Positions 9,041 to 18,683 of a stretch of 64,000 nt of DNA are shown piece by piece (position 1 is the stretch's first letter; each line of letters begins with the position of its first letter). Under the pieces are notes generated by a model. The model had not been told where the DNA came from, made no database searches, and was given only the letters and a program-made list of their open reading frames with translations. A program made the translations under genes and the position numbers. Source of the DNA: Chloroflexus sp. MS-G. Lineage in GTDB: Bacteria; Chloroflexota; Chloroflexia; Chloroflexales; Chloroflexaceae. The stretch covers positions 1-64,000 of the forward strand of contig NZ_JPIM01000005.1 in NCBI RefSeq assembly GCF_000735195.1, given 5' to 3'.

Positions 9041-11020
9041 TCACGGAACTCCGATCAGGGCCACCGCATCGATTTCACTCCAACTACCATCACGTTGCTC
9101 CAACGTGATACGTGCGCTCGTTACACGGGTCAGTGTCTGGTCGAAGGTGATTGTCTGGATAAACGGACACTCTGACGCTGCTGTCGGTTCAGCCCGATAA
9201 ACAGTCTGAGCCGTACCCTCCTCGTCAATCACTTCGACTAGCGTCACATAGCCGGGCTGATGATTCTGGTAGATAACCAGACCGGTGGCAAATACCGGCT
9301 GCGCAAAGCTCACCGTGAGTATCTCGCGACTATCAGGAGTGGCCGGTGCCCAGGCATTCGGGCTATCCTGACAACCGCCAACATCAGGTGGGCCAACAAC
9401 CCCGGCAGGATCGTAATCAGGAGCGTAAAAGCTACTCGCAGTAGCAGTCGTCGCCCACTGCTGCGTTGTCTCGCCAGTTGGGAGACTTGTCGTCGGTGCG
9501 AGTGCTACCACCGTTGCCAGCGCCGCTGCATCGGTTTGCAAGCGAAAGGCCGAAATGGCACTGTACTCACCACTATTGTCACTGACCCAGACAACACCTC
9601 CAGGTGCAGCTACGATACCGTTAGGCAGACTGATCTCGCCGGGGTTGGGAATGCTACCGGCAGTAGCCGGTTGCCCGCCACGAGCAACAATCGTACCATC
9701 AGGCGATAACCGTAGGATGGTACCAGCATACGTGGCAAGGTAGAGATAACCGGCACGATCGAGATCGATCACCGGCCCCGCCAGGAGCGTTGGATCAGCG
9801 GGATCACCTAGCCGGGCCAGGACAATGCCATCAGGTGCAAGTTTAATGATGGTACCGGCAAAGCTCTCGGCCAGATAGATCATGCCATTCGGATCAACCA
9901 CCAGATCGGACGGCGCCACATCGTTCGGTAACGTTATTCGTTCGATGAAACGTCCTTCACCGGTGAAACGTACAATACTGCTCACAGCCAATCCATCGTC
10001 ACCGAGACGTGTATCAAGCGCATAGACACTGCCGTCGGCAGCGACAGCAATCCGTTGCGGCGCCGAGAGACCAAACTGTTCGGGAGCATTCCCATGACCA
10101 CCCCAACGCCCAAGTAGCGTCCCCGTTGACGTAAACCGGACAATTGCATTTCGTCCGTAATCAGCCACATACAGATCACCATCAGGGCCGAGTGCAACAT
10201 CGTAGGCATCGAGCAGCTCATCGGCGCCAAACGTAGTACGTAACGTACCATCAGGCGCAAATACCCAAACACCCTGCCCACTCTCGGCCAGGTAGATGGT
10301 CCCATCGGGTGCCGCAGCCAGACCACGAGCCGCGATGAACCGACTGTTGGGAGGACCACTGCGACCACCAAGCCGTAACACAAAACCGGGTGGCCCTGAA
10401 CGAACAATCTGCGGCTGCGCAGCCATAACCAGCGGAGTTGGTGTTGGTGTTGCTAGCGCCAACATTTCAATAGAGGCCAAGACCTGCTCAATCGTCGCTT
10501 GTTCGGCCATCCAGCGCGTGAGTGCCGCCTGAGCCAGAATGCGCAAAATCCGCGTCTCATCAACCAGTACGATGAGACGCCCATGGCCGTTCGGGCCACT
10601 GAGATCGGCAACCACACCTTGCGCACGGCCAATCTGTACCGATTGTGTCGGTGAGATTGTATAACCCGCCGACTGAATAGCACTGCTCGCCAGCTCAAAT
10701 ACCGTCTCTGGATGAGCGGTTCCATATTGAGCGGTGAATATGGCTACCGGTATGGTATCGATCAGCAACAGCGGTGCATCAATAACTGTTGCATCAAGCG
10801 CTGCTGTTGTCGCAGCAATCCGTAACGCCTGACCTTCCAGCCGGCTCTGCCAGCCTGCCGGTAAACGGAGCCGCAGACCAAGCTCAGCAACGGTCAGGTC
10901 TTGTTCCAGAATGATCGCCGTCGGACTAGACGGCAGCGAGGTTGGCGTCGGCGCTGGCGGTGCAGTACAGGACACGAAGACACCAGCCAACAGGATAATA
11001 GCGAATAGATAGCACCGCAT
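9041..11020 (-). CDS. NHL/beta-propeller lipoprotein with C-terminal discoidin-like domain
   Basis: 659 residues. The ATG at 11020 has GAAGGGA upstream and starts a lipoprotein signal ending near Cys-20 (FVSCTAPP), followed by a Pro/Thr-rich linker. Residues about 35-180 form an unassigned domain of the kind that precedes propellers. About 190-500 contains NHL-type propeller blades (repeated 'VAPDGTIYLAES', 'DLYVADYGRNAIVRF', 'AVAADGSVYALD'). About 540-659 looks like a galactose-binding/discoidin sandwich ending in a conserved cysteine pair (GGCQDSP, ECPF). It is probably surface-exposed and binds glycans or proteins. It begins the polysaccharide region and is divergent from the glycosyltransferase operon at 11335. 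Exact role unknown. Confidence 0.85.
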   Translation of the reverse strand: MRCYLFAIILLAGVFVSCTAPPAPTPTSLPSSPTAIILEQDLTVAELGLRLRLPAGWQSRLEGQALRIAATTAALDATVIDAPLLLIDTIPVAIFTAQYGTAHPETVFELASSAIQSAGYTISPTQSVQIGRAQGVVADLSGPNGHGRLIVLVDETRILRILAQAALTRWMAEQATIEQVLASIEMLALATPTPTPLVMAAQPQIVRSGPPGFVLRLGGRSGPPNSRFIAARGLAAAPDGTIYLAESGQGVWVFAPDGTLRTTFGADELLDAYDVALGPDGDLYVADYGRNAIVRFTSTGTLLGRWGGHGNAPEQFGLSAPQRIAVAADGSVYALDTRLGDDGLAVSSIVRFTGEGRFIERITLPNDVAPSDLVVDPNGMIYLAESFAGTIIKLAPDGIVLARLGDPADPTLLAGPVIDLDRAGYLYLATYAGTILRLSPDGTIVARGGQPATAGSIPNPGEISLPNGIVAAPGGVVWVSDNSGEYSAISAFRLQTDAAALATVVALAPTTSLPTGETTQQWATTATASSFYAPDYDPAGVVGPPDVGGCQDSPNAWAPATPDSREILTVSFAQPVFATGLVIYQNHQPGYVTLVEVIDEEGTAQTVYRAEPTAASECPFIQTITFDQTLTRVTSARITLEQRDGSWSEIDAVALIGVP

Positions 11021-11334
11021 GCGATCCCTTCTGTCATCAGACCGTAAACGAAGTTGATTGAATAAACCGGCTTTCGTCTTTATCATAGCAAATGCACGCT
11101 ATCCGATTCTTCAACCCACCGTCTTGTGCCTATCGTACAACAAACCACCGGCACAACCTCTGGCAAACAAACAGCGCACCGGCAGAGCTACTTCCTGCAC
11201 TCACGATATGACAACATTGCAAGCACCATACCTATTTCATTAACGCTAAGGTTATACCTTTTCGTTATACTAAACGTAGCTCGCTGCGCCGTGCCGTTTG
11301 GTGAAGTGCAATATCAATTCTGACAGGCTCCGTT

Positions 11335-12459
11335 ATGAATGGTGCAACTTTGTACAACATCGGTTTTGTCCTTGAACAGGCGCTCGGTCACGTGACCCAT
11401 GCCAAAAACCTTCAGGCGAACATCAGTCACGATCCCGATGTGCGACCACATTGGGCACTGATTCCTTTCGAGACCTACGGCCTTGCAGCGCGCATTCCCA
11501 TTTACAAGAGTAACTGGACAGTGCGCGCCGGTTTACGAGCACGACGCTCGTTACGTCAACTGGTTGGAAAAACGACCATCGACGCCCTGTTTTTTCATAC
11601 CCAGGTACCGGCAGTACTGGCCGCCGATTGGTTACGTCGTTACCCCAGTATCGTCTCACTCGATGCCACACCCTTACAATATGATCAACTTGGCCCTTAT
11701 TACCAGCACGAATCGGGGCCGGCATGGCTAGAACGGCTAAAATGGCACCTAAACCGACGCTGCTTTAACCTGGCCCGCCATCTCGTGACCTGGAGTCAAT
11801 GGGCAAAAGAGGGCTTAATCGAAGGATACGGGGTACCGCCTGATAAGATTACCGTCATTCCCCCTGGCGTCAACGTACACGAATGGCAGCGTCCAACACC
11901 GCGTAGCCATCATGAAGGGCCGGTAAAAATTCTGTTCGTCGGTGCCAACCTCGAACGAAAAGGTGGTTTTCTGCTCCTCGAAGCCTTTCGTGCACTACGT
12001 CCACTCGGAGTTGAACTCCATCTGGTCACCAAAGATAACGTCCCGCCCGAACCTGGTGTCTTCGTCTACCACGGCATGCAACCAAACAGTGCGCCTCTGA
12101 AAGCCCTCTACCACCAGGCCGACATCTTTGCGTTACCCACCTTCGGCGATTGTCTGCCGATGGTACTTTCTGAAGCCGCCGCTGCCGGATTACCGGCAGT
12201 GAGCACGCGCATTGCAGCCATTCCTGAAATTGTGCGCGACGGAGAGACCGGGCTGCTCACGCCGGTCGGTGATGTACAGGCGCTCACAGAAGCACTTCGG
12301 CGTTTGATTATGCGCCCCGAAGAACGTTTACACTTTGGCGAACAGGCAAGCAAACATGTGAGCCGAGCGTATGATGCTCGCCACAATGCCGGTCGCCTGC
12401 TTGAATTGATTAAAGGTGAAGTTGATCTGGCGCGTATGCAAGAGAGGATCGCGGCGTGA
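11335..12459 (+). CDS. glycosyltransferase family 4
   Basis: 374 residues with the GT-B fold. The C-terminal nucleotide-sugar half (about 195-360) has VKILFVGANLERKGG, ADIFALPTFGDCLPMVLSEAAAAGLPAVST and the EIVRDGETGLL segment, the E-x7-E type motif of GT4 retaining enzymes. The N-terminal acceptor half is less conserved. It should add a sugar to a lipid-linked or cell-surface glycan at the inner face of the membrane. It is the first gene of a three-gene operon: its TGA overlaps the GTG of the next gene by four bases. The donor and acceptor cannot be read from sequence. Confidence 0.92.
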   Translation: MNGATLYNIGFVLEQALGHVTHAKNLQANISHDPDVRPHWALIPFETYGLAARIPIYKSNWTVRAGLRARRSLRQLVGKTTIDALFFHTQVPAVLAADWLRRYPSIVSLDATPLQYDQLGPYYQHESGPAWLERLKWHLNRRCFNLARHLVTWSQWAKEGLIEGYGVPPDKITVIPPGVNVHEWQRPTPRSHHEGPVKILFVGANLERKGGFLLLEAFRALRPLGVELHLVTKDNVPPEPGVFVYHGMQPNSAPLKALYHQADIFALPTFGDCLPMVLSEAAAAGLPAVSTRIAAIPEIVRDGETGLLTPVGDVQALTEALRRLIMRPEERLHFGEQASKHVSRAYDARHNAGRLLELIKGEVDLARMQERIAA

Positions 12460-13568
12460 ATCAAGTCTTGCTGACCGTTTCTGGCGTTATTCCACCCGAT
12501 CTCGAACAACAAATTGCTACCGGTAAACGACCACGGGCCGACTACCTGGAACTGGCACGCCACTTTGGGGCCGACATCATTGATTATCGAGTGGCCCGCC
12601 AAACCGCTGGGCCGATTGGTCGCTTCTTCGAGCGACTGGGTGGACCAAATCTCCTACTAGCATGGGCGTGTTTTACTCGCCGCCACCGTTATCAAGCTAT
12701 TTTTACCGACGGTGAACAGGTTGGATTACCCCTGGCTGCACTCCTCAAGTTTTTCAGCCCCAATCGTCGACCCCGCCATCTGATGATCGTGCACATCCTG
12801 TCGGTGCCCAAAAAGATGGTCTTTCTCGACCGCTTCGGCGTACAGAGCCATATTGACCGTTTTATCGTCTATTCGACGTGGCAGCAGCGGTTTATCACCG
12901 AACGTTGGGGCATACCGATTCAGCGCGTACCGTTTACACCGTTTATGGTGGACGACCAGTTTTTCCACCCCCGTTACGCTCCACCACGCCCCACGCCACG
13001 ACCGCAAATCTGTGCAGTCGGGTTAGAACGACGTGACTATCCAACCCTTCTCCGTGCAGTAGTCGGCCTCGACGCTGATGTGGTTATCGCAGCAGCCAGC
13101 CCCTGGTCGAAACAACGTGATTCGACTCAGAATCAACCGATCCCGCCGAATGTCCGGGTACAGAAATTCAGCCAGTACGACCTGCGCCAACTCTACAGCG
13201 ATAGCCGCTTCCTGGTCATGCCACTTGAACCGGTTGAGTTTCAGGCTGGTGTGACCGCTATCCTTGAAGCGATGGCGATGGAACGTGCAGTGATCTGCAC
13301 AGCTACACCCGGCCAGACCGACATCGTCGCAGAGGGCAAGACCGGCCTCTACGTACCTCCGCACGACCCGACAGCATTACGAACAGCGATCGAGCAACTT
13401 CTCGCCGATCCGGAAACAGCAGTACGTATGGGAAAAACTGGACGCCGCCTGGTTGAGGAGAGCATGAACCTCGACCACTACGCGGTTCGTCTGAGCAATA
13501 TACTGTACGAGACGTTAACTGAGACCGGTGCCGAACCGCAGCCGATCAAGGACAAGGAGCAGCTATGA
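12456..13568 (+). CDS. glycosyltransferase family 4/1-like
   Basis: 370 residues, starting with GTG inside the overlap GTGA with the preceding gene, which indicates translational coupling. The C-terminal half (about 180-350) carries ICAVGLERRDYPTLLRAV, SRFLVMPLEPVEFQAGVTAILEAMAMERAVI and EGKTGLYVPPHD, a GT-B donor-binding domain. The N-terminal half is divergent, with hydrophobic stretches near residues 60-95 that may touch the membrane. It is probably part of one assembly pathway with its two neighbours. Sugar specificity unknown. Confidence 0.9.
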   Translation: MNQVLLTVSGVIPPDLEQQIATGKRPRADYLELARHFGADIIDYRVARQTAGPIGRFFERLGGPNLLLAWACFTRRHRYQAIFTDGEQVGLPLAALLKFFSPNRRPRHLMIVHILSVPKKMVFLDRFGVQSHIDRFIVYSTWQQRFITERWGIPIQRVPFTPFMVDDQFFHPRYAPPRPTPRPQICAVGLERRDYPTLLRAVVGLDADVVIAAASPWSKQRDSTQNQPIPPNVRVQKFSQYDLRQLYSDSRFLVMPLEPVEFQAGVTAILEAMAMERAVICTATPGQTDIVAEGKTGLYVPPHDPTALRTAIEQLLADPETAVRMGKTGRRLVEESMNLDHYAVRLSNILYETLTETGAEPQPIKDKEQL

Positions 13569-14770
13569 TGGGGTTGATATGGTGGTTCATCATCGTTGGC
13601 TATTGGCTTGTGGGTGGCATACTGGCCTTCATCGTGGCTTATCTGCTCATCCTGACCGGCGCCGCCTTCTTCGCCCGCCGTACAACACCGGTGCGGGCGA
13701 ACCCTACCACTCGCTTCGTCATCATGATCCCGGCCCACAACGAAGAGCGGCTGCTCCCCGATCTGCTCACGAATCTCAATCAGCTCGACTATCCGCGTGA
13801 ACTCTACACCGTACACGTCGTAGCAGATAATTGCACAGACCGTACTGCGGCAGTAGCCAAAGCCCACGGCGCCATTGTACACGAACGGTTTGATCAAACA
13901 CTGCGCGGTAAGGGGTACGCCCTCGAATGGTTATTGCAGCAGATATGGGATCGCAATGAGCCACACGATGCCGTGGTCATCCTCGACGCCGATTCGGTCG
14001 TCTCTACCAACTTTCTGCGCGTGATGGACACCCGACTGGCGCGAGGTGAACGGGTCATCCAGGCATACTATGCCGTGCGCCAACCAGAAGGCGCCTGGAG
14101 TGCCGGCATTCGTGCAGTTGCCCTCATCGTCTTGCACTACCTGCGCCCGCTCGGTCGCATGGTGCTGGGTGGATCGACCGGGCTAAAGGGCAACGGCATG
14201 GTCTTCGCCGCCGATATTCTACGGCGTCATCGCTGGACGGCCTCGTTAACGGAAGACATTGAATATCATATGCGGCTCATTCTGGCCGGCGAGCGCGCAA
14301 TGTTCGCTCCTGATGCCATCGTCTGGGCTGAGATGCCCGATAGCCTGAGAACCGCACAGACACAAAACGAACGCTGGGAACGAGGACGAATGGAGATGAT
14401 TCGCCACTACGTTCCACATCTGCTCCGCGAAGGGCTGCGACGACGGAGCTTCTTGCTGATCGATGCCGCTATCGAGCAACTGATTCCACCTTTCTCGGTA
14501 GTAACCGGTCTCAGCATCCTGGTACTGTTCATCGCACTGATACTGCGTGATCCGTCCGCCCTGGCGATGGCTAGTTTCATCCTGGTAGGACAAATTATCT
14601 ACATCCTCAGCGGATTGTTCCTGGTCAGAGCGCCGTGGCCGATCTACCGTTCGTTACTCTTCACCCCCTTCTTCATCATCTGGAAACTGTGGCTGTATGT
14701 GCGACTGTTGCTTGGGATCAAGCCGCATGATTGGATCCGTACTGCCCGTAATCGCGCACCGAAGTCGTAG
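13565..14770 (+). CDS. membrane-bound family 2 glycosyltransferase (processive GT2 type)
   Basis: 401 residues; the ATG overlaps the previous stop by four bases (ATGA). One N-terminal transmembrane helix (about 5-33), a GT2 catalytic domain (about 48-285) and three C-terminal helices (about 300-380). Catalytic motifs are visible: MIPAHNEE, VADNC, LDADS for the metal-binding DxD, LTEDIEYHMRL for the catalytic base region, and QNERWERGR, which matches the Q-x-x-R-W motif of processive enzymes such as cellulose and hyaluronan synthases. It could make or extend a beta-linked polymer and move it across the membrane, or add a single sugar. Third gene of the GT operon. Confidence 0.92.
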   Translation: MMGLIWWFIIVGYWLVGGILAFIVAYLLILTGAAFFARRTTPVRANPTTRFVIMIPAHNEERLLPDLLTNLNQLDYPRELYTVHVVADNCTDRTAAVAKAHGAIVHERFDQTLRGKGYALEWLLQQIWDRNEPHDAVVILDADSVVSTNFLRVMDTRLARGERVIQAYYAVRQPEGAWSAGIRAVALIVLHYLRPLGRMVLGGSTGLKGNGMVFAADILRRHRWTASLTEDIEYHMRLILAGERAMFAPDAIVWAEMPDSLRTAQTQNERWERGRMEMIRHYVPHLLREGLRRRSFLLIDAAIEQLIPPFSVVTGLSILVLFIALILRDPSALAMASFILVGQIIYILSGLFLVRAPWPIYRSLLFTPFFIIWKLWLYVRLLLGIKPHDWIRTARNRAPKS

Positions 14771-15040
14771 GGCATAACCGAATAACCGTCTCACGGTGTA
14801 ACGGATGCAACCCATCGATGGATGTAGGTAGGAGCATAGCGCTGCTGTCCTCTAAAGCGCTGGGCCTCCACCGATCTGCTCCTGCGACAGGATAGGTTGA
14901 ATCGGCGCTCTGTACCCCTCGCCGTGGACACCGGTAGAGACAACGCCTCGCTCCTCCTCGTGAATTTCGCGAATCGTATTTCATCCATCGCCGAGGTTCA
15001 TCCGTCGTGATGTCATGATGGATTATTTGGATAGGCTCTC
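14771..15040. repeat. dispersed repeat family R2, copy a
   Basis: It begins immediately after the GT2 stop with CCGAATAACCGTCTCACGGTG, followed by AACGGATGCAACCCATCGA, and ends with TTTGGATAGGCTCTC. The same words occur near 25325-25407, 25544-25665, 51673-51855 and 61944-62066. The ends (CTATCCGAA and its complement in GGATAGG) are inverted. It fills most of the gap 14771-15099, which has no gene. Confidence 0.65.
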
Positions 15041-15099
15041 AGGTGTGTGGCTAGAGTCCATCAGTTAACGAATCGTTCCCACCGGTCTTGTTTCCCTGA

Positions 15100-15900
15100 C
15101 TATGGCTGATCGCGCACAAGCCATTCGATCTGATCAACATAATATTTCGGCACCAGATCACTGCTCGTCTTGAGGTAAAAACCGGTCACATAGGTATATT
15201 CCGGTTCGTAGATTAAATCATCGAGCCAGACATATATTTCAGCCCATTCCCCGGCAGCAATCGCCCGATTAAGACCGAGAAAGTAGAGCCGGGTCTCTGG
15301 AAACAATGGCTCAGTACTATTGGTCACCCGCCCTTCTAGCGTCACCGAATCGTCATTGGGTAGCCAGTAGGGCACACGATTGCTCCCTACCACCGAAATC
15401 GTCATAGCGTCATTGGCAATCGGTGTATCACCACCGCTGAGCCGTAAGCGCAAGGCTGCCACCTGATCGCGCCGTAGTACAAGCCCGCTATCAGGCGTAA
15501 TGGTAAAGAACAAAACACCGGTACTCTCACTAGGCGTCACCGCAATTGCATACCGACCCAGCGCCACAATGTTGGTCTCGGTCAACGTCAAACTAGTGAG
15601 CAATGCACTGTTGGTAATACTCCAACCGGTACTGAGCGCATCGCGGTACACCGGTACAACCTGCAAATTGCTGATGTCATTGGTAGTACTGCCCGCAGCG
15701 GTTGGCGTCCTTGGTGGTTGAGTAGGCAGCGGTGTACGGGTTGGTGGTGGAATGAAGGGCGTGGCAGTAGGTCGATCTTGAAAAAAGGGCGCAATAGTTG
15801 GCGTCGGTGCAGCGGCAGTCGGTATATCAACGCTTAGACGACGACCACAGCCGGTCAAGAGTAAGATAAGGCACAGAATGTAGATTATCCGCACACGCAT
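15100..15900 (-). CDS. lipoprotein of unknown function
   Basis: 266 residues. A lipoprotein signal with the lipobox LLTGC (Cys-18) is followed by a long Pro/Thr/Ala linker (about 25-72), typical of surface proteins in this window, and then a roughly 190-residue all-beta domain (about 75-264) that could be a carbohydrate-binding jelly roll. The domain contains no catalytic motif I recognise. Start ATG at 15900 has AGGAT upstream. It lies just downstream of, and on the same strand as, the GH114-like gene, from which it is separated by 49 bases, so the two may be cotranscribed and act on the same glycan outside the cell. Confidence 0.75.
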   Translation of the reverse strand: MRVRIIYILCLILLLTGCGRRLSVDIPTAAAPTPTIAPFFQDRPTATPFIPPPTRTPLPTQPPRTPTAAGSTTNDISNLQVVPVYRDALSTGWSITNSALLTSLTLTETNIVALGRYAIAVTPSESTGVLFFTITPDSGLVLRRDQVAALRLRLSGGDTPIANDAMTISVVGSNRVPYWLPNDDSVTLEGRVTNSTEPLFPETRLYFLGLNRAIAAGEWAEIYVWLDDLIYEPEYTYVTGFYLKTSSDLVPKYYVDQIEWLVRDQP

Positions 15901-15949
15901 ACGATGGTTATCCTAAGTATCACAGTTATTAGCGATGATTGCAACGTGC

Positions 15950-16798
15950 CTATTGCGCAGGAAACTGTTGACAATCGGTTCGGTAAGCGTCTAATTCCAG
16001 ATGCTTATGGAGGGCATTCAGCGACATTTGATTGGCTTGCGAGCAAAACGCTTGCGGTGGAAGTTGGTACTCTATCACAAAGACAGGCTTTCCCGACTGA
16101 ACGAAGGGAAGAAGTTTATCACACTCCTGAAAAGTGAAGCACTCTTCATTGAGCAGCCAGTCGAAGTAGGGTAACAAATCAGGGATTTGTGCGAGGTCAT
16201 TTTTTAAGCCAATGGCAAGGCCAGACGCATGAGCGGCCTGAGCAAGAAAGATATTGTAAGCAAGCTGATCGTCATACGTCAACGGAAAACCTGTATCGTT
16301 TACATAACCATTCACATTGTCCGGATCAACACCATCGCAACCCTTCTGCACCGCCAGCTCGAGTCGCGCTTCCATTATAGGGGCAAGAACGTCGAGACGA
16401 CGAATATCAAGCCATCGCTCCCCTGGCCATCCCACCATCTCTTTGCCTAAGATTTCGGATGGAAATTGGGAAGCATCGGGTCGCCAATCCTCATAAGAAC
16501 CTGCACTAAAATAGCACATTACGAAAATACCACGTTGGTGTAGTGTTTCTATAATATCAGATGGTGTATCAAATAAATCCAGATTGAACATCTCTACGTT
16601 CTCATCAACATCGATCGCACCGGTGTATTGAATTTGCCAGGAAACTTTTAACGGCAGCATCCGATGCCTGATGCCCATTGCTGTGGATGACAGGTCAGAA
16701 CTGCCGCCTGACAATGGCGTCACAAGAGGTACTTCAGATACACAACTCGACAACATCATCCCAGCCAACACGAAACCCACGACGAGCGCGTATCGCAT
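15950..16798 (-). CDS. secreted GH114-type glycoside hydrolase (endo-alpha-1,4-polygalactosaminidase family)
   Basis: 282 residues. Lipoprotein signal (MMLSSC, Cys-19), then a TIM-barrel-like domain. Family hallmarks are VSWQIQYTGAID at the start, MCYFSAGSYEDWRPD, GWPGERWLDIR, CDGVDPDNVNGY (the acidic catalytic segment), AIGLKNDLAQIP and EECFTFQECD. Characterised relatives cut galactosamine polymers of the Pel kind. The gene follows GGGAGG at a good distance and sits in the polysaccharide region, separated from the Wzy-like gene by a MITE-like repeat. It may trim or release the polymer made here; that the polymer contains galactosamine is only an inference. Confidence 0.85.
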   Translation of the reverse strand: MRYALVVGFVLAGMMLSSCVSEVPLVTPLSGGSSDLSSTAMGIRHRMLPLKVSWQIQYTGAIDVDENVEMFNLDLFDTPSDIIETLHQRGIFVMCYFSAGSYEDWRPDASQFPSEILGKEMVGWPGERWLDIRRLDVLAPIMEARLELAVQKGCDGVDPDNVNGYVNDTGFPLTYDDQLAYNIFLAQAAHASGLAIGLKNDLAQIPDLLPYFDWLLNEECFTFQECDKLLPFVQSGKPVFVIEYQLPPQAFCSQANQMSLNALHKHLELDAYRTDCQQFPAQ

Positions 16799-16937
16799 GT
16801 CTAGTGCCTCCCAGGAATCTCACCGTTCTTGTCTTCAATTACAACGATAAATACAACCTTCCTGTAATCGATGGCTAACGACTGCTCAATCTCATCACCG
16901 TTGAGCTGTGGTTCGGCTCCCAAACGACTCATGACTT

Positions 16938-17076
16938 CACTGCAAAAAGGTGATCTTCTCACCACAGAGACCACGGAGATCACAGAGACTAAAGATAATT
17001 TTATCTTTCATTGAACATATCCTTTTATTCACAAATCTTAAACGCTCTGCGTGCTCCGTGGTAAGTTTTTGCAGTG
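16938..17076. repeat. MITE-like element, copy A
   Basis: 139 bases bounded by perfect 11-base inverted ends, CACTGCAAAAA at 16938-16948 and TTTTTGCAGTG at 17066-17076. Inside are CACCACAGAGACCACGGAG and, near the other end, CTCCGTGGT, so the whole element can fold. Copy B at 43795-43968 is the reverse complement of the same sequence with about 35 extra bases. No open frame is present, so any movement would need a transposase from elsewhere. It accounts for most of the 308-base gap 16799-17106. Confidence 0.75.
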
Positions 17077-17106
17077 GACTCACTCATACGAAAAATGCAC
17101 AAAAGG

Positions 17107-18660
17107 CTAAACCCTATTCTGTTCTACCGGCTCAGCCTGAAAGACACGCCAGGGCCAGGCTGGTGCAGGACGTACAGCCGCGATCTGAGGCAGAGCGTTG
17201 ATCACGCCCATCATTGTGCCGACAAAGACCATACTCCCGCCTTCCCACGACATATCAACGTAGGCGTAGACGAAGTGAGTAAAGATGTAGAGGGTAGCGG
17301 TCAACGCAAAGACTCGTAGTTGACCATGCGGCATCAAACGTACCATACGGGCGCCGTAGAGCATCGTCAGTGCCAGCAAAAGGATCAAGGCATAAAATCC
17401 GATCACGCCAATCTTCATCCAGACCCACATGATCGAGTTATGCGTGATATACTCCCACCACTCGAATACACTGATGTCGGGAAGGGGAACGAGGAGATGA
17501 AACTTGTTTCCAAAGCCAATCCCGGTCAGCGGTGCATTGCGAATAGTAAACATAATGTTAATGTTTTCCAGATCGCGATAAATGTTTGATGCTGCGTCGC
17601 GGGCACTGGGCTGACCGATAACTGACCGGACTGCTCTTGCAAGCATCCCCAGCGGCCCCTGATTGTTCCAGAAGACCACCAGGTAAGCTGCAAAACCGAG
17701 CGCACTGGTTGGCGCAATAATGTAGAAGAGGCGTCGCTTCTCGATATAGAGCAGCAGAACGATTAAACCAAGGGCCATACCGAGAGTAAGAAAACCGGCC
17801 CGCCGAAAATTAGCGATCAGACTGAACAGTACAAACGGCGCCATTAGTGGCATTAAGAAGCGCCGGATTGCGCTGTCGCGATAGAGCCAGGCTGCAACCA
17901 GTAAGACGAAAAAGAAGTTGAAGTGAATGGACATCGCGTGCTCGGCGATCCGTTCTACCCCTTCCAGATCCCATTTCAAAACGTCATGCACGTACCAGAC
18001 GCCAGCGACCCCTTTGGCAAACAATGCAATTGTCGCCACCCAGAAGAGTGTATTCAGTTGTGCACGATTCTCTATTAGATTCCCGGCCAGCAACAACATC
18101 AGCGGCAGATAGAAGATTGCTCGTACTTCCCATAATGCAATGACCCGATTCCCACCATTGGCTAATCCGTATACCAGACCAATTGCATTAAACACCAAAA
18201 AGACTGCCGCCGGCCAGAACAGAGGGCCAAAGTGGATTCGTAGTCGCCGCTCGGTAGCTGATCGTACAATCCAGACTAACAGAGTCCAGACAATCGTCAG
18301 TTCCTGCGGACTAAACGAGAACGAGTCGGATACAAACATGATCGATTCGCGACTCGACAGATTTTTGGTGAAGGGATACCACGGATGGAGGGAACGATCT
18401 CCAAACAGGGTTAGGCCGAGGATCGCATACACACCAAAGCGAGGCTGGATTGCCGTTGCGATCAGAACGCCGCCAAAGATGAGAAACGATAACACCGCTT
18501 CAGGACTCATGCGGCGGCGCAGGAGTACCAGTACGACTCCGCTCAGGACACAAATCACCAGGAAGAGGATCCACCAGCGGCGTTCGTTACGCCGGGCAAC
18601 CGTCATGACATCAGGATAACGCGGAACAAGAAGATCGAGCATAGAAGTATAAGTATCCAC
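17107..18660 (-). CDS. O-antigen ligase / Wzy-like polymerase membrane protein
   Basis: 517 residues with about eleven to twelve transmembrane helices and one larger extracytoplasmic loop (about 345-415), the layout of the O-antigen polymerase/ligase (WaaL/Wzy) superfamily. Within the loop region TGIGFGNKFHLL and THNSIMWVWMKIG resemble the family's conserved G-x-G and H-N segments. It probably polymerises or transfers lipid-linked oligosaccharide at the outer face of the membrane. The open frame starts with GTG at 18660, 23 bases after the stop of the 47-residue gene; an ATG at 18642 is an alternative, and neither has a strong ribosome site. Fourth gene of the leftward wzz set. Confidence 0.85.
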   Translation of the reverse strand: MDTYTSMLDLLVPRYPDVMTVARRNERRWWILFLVICVLSGVVLVLLRRRMSPEAVLSFLIFGGVLIATAIQPRFGVYAILGLTLFGDRSLHPWYPFTKNLSSRESIMFVSDSFSFSPQELTIVWTLLVWIVRSATERRLRIHFGPLFWPAAVFLVFNAIGLVYGLANGGNRVIALWEVRAIFYLPLMLLLAGNLIENRAQLNTLFWVATIALFAKGVAGVWYVHDVLKWDLEGVERIAEHAMSIHFNFFFVLLVAAWLYRDSAIRRFLMPLMAPFVLFSLIANFRRAGFLTLGMALGLIVLLLYIEKRRLFYIIAPTSALGFAAYLVVFWNNQGPLGMLARAVRSVIGQPSARDAASNIYRDLENINIMFTIRNAPLTGIGFGNKFHLLVPLPDISVFEWWEYITHNSIMWVWMKIGVIGFYALILLLALTMLYGARMVRLMPHGQLRVFALTATLYIFTHFVYAYVDMSWEGGSMVFVGTMMGVINALPQIAAVRPAPAWPWRVFQAEPVEQNRV

Positions 18661-18683
18661 CGGTTACGCAACTTGCTTACCGG

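Noticed and set aside
18140-18619. 159-codon plus-strand frame inside the Wzy-like gene
   Set aside because: Very Arg/Thr-rich antisense translation of transmembrane codons; no ribosome site.
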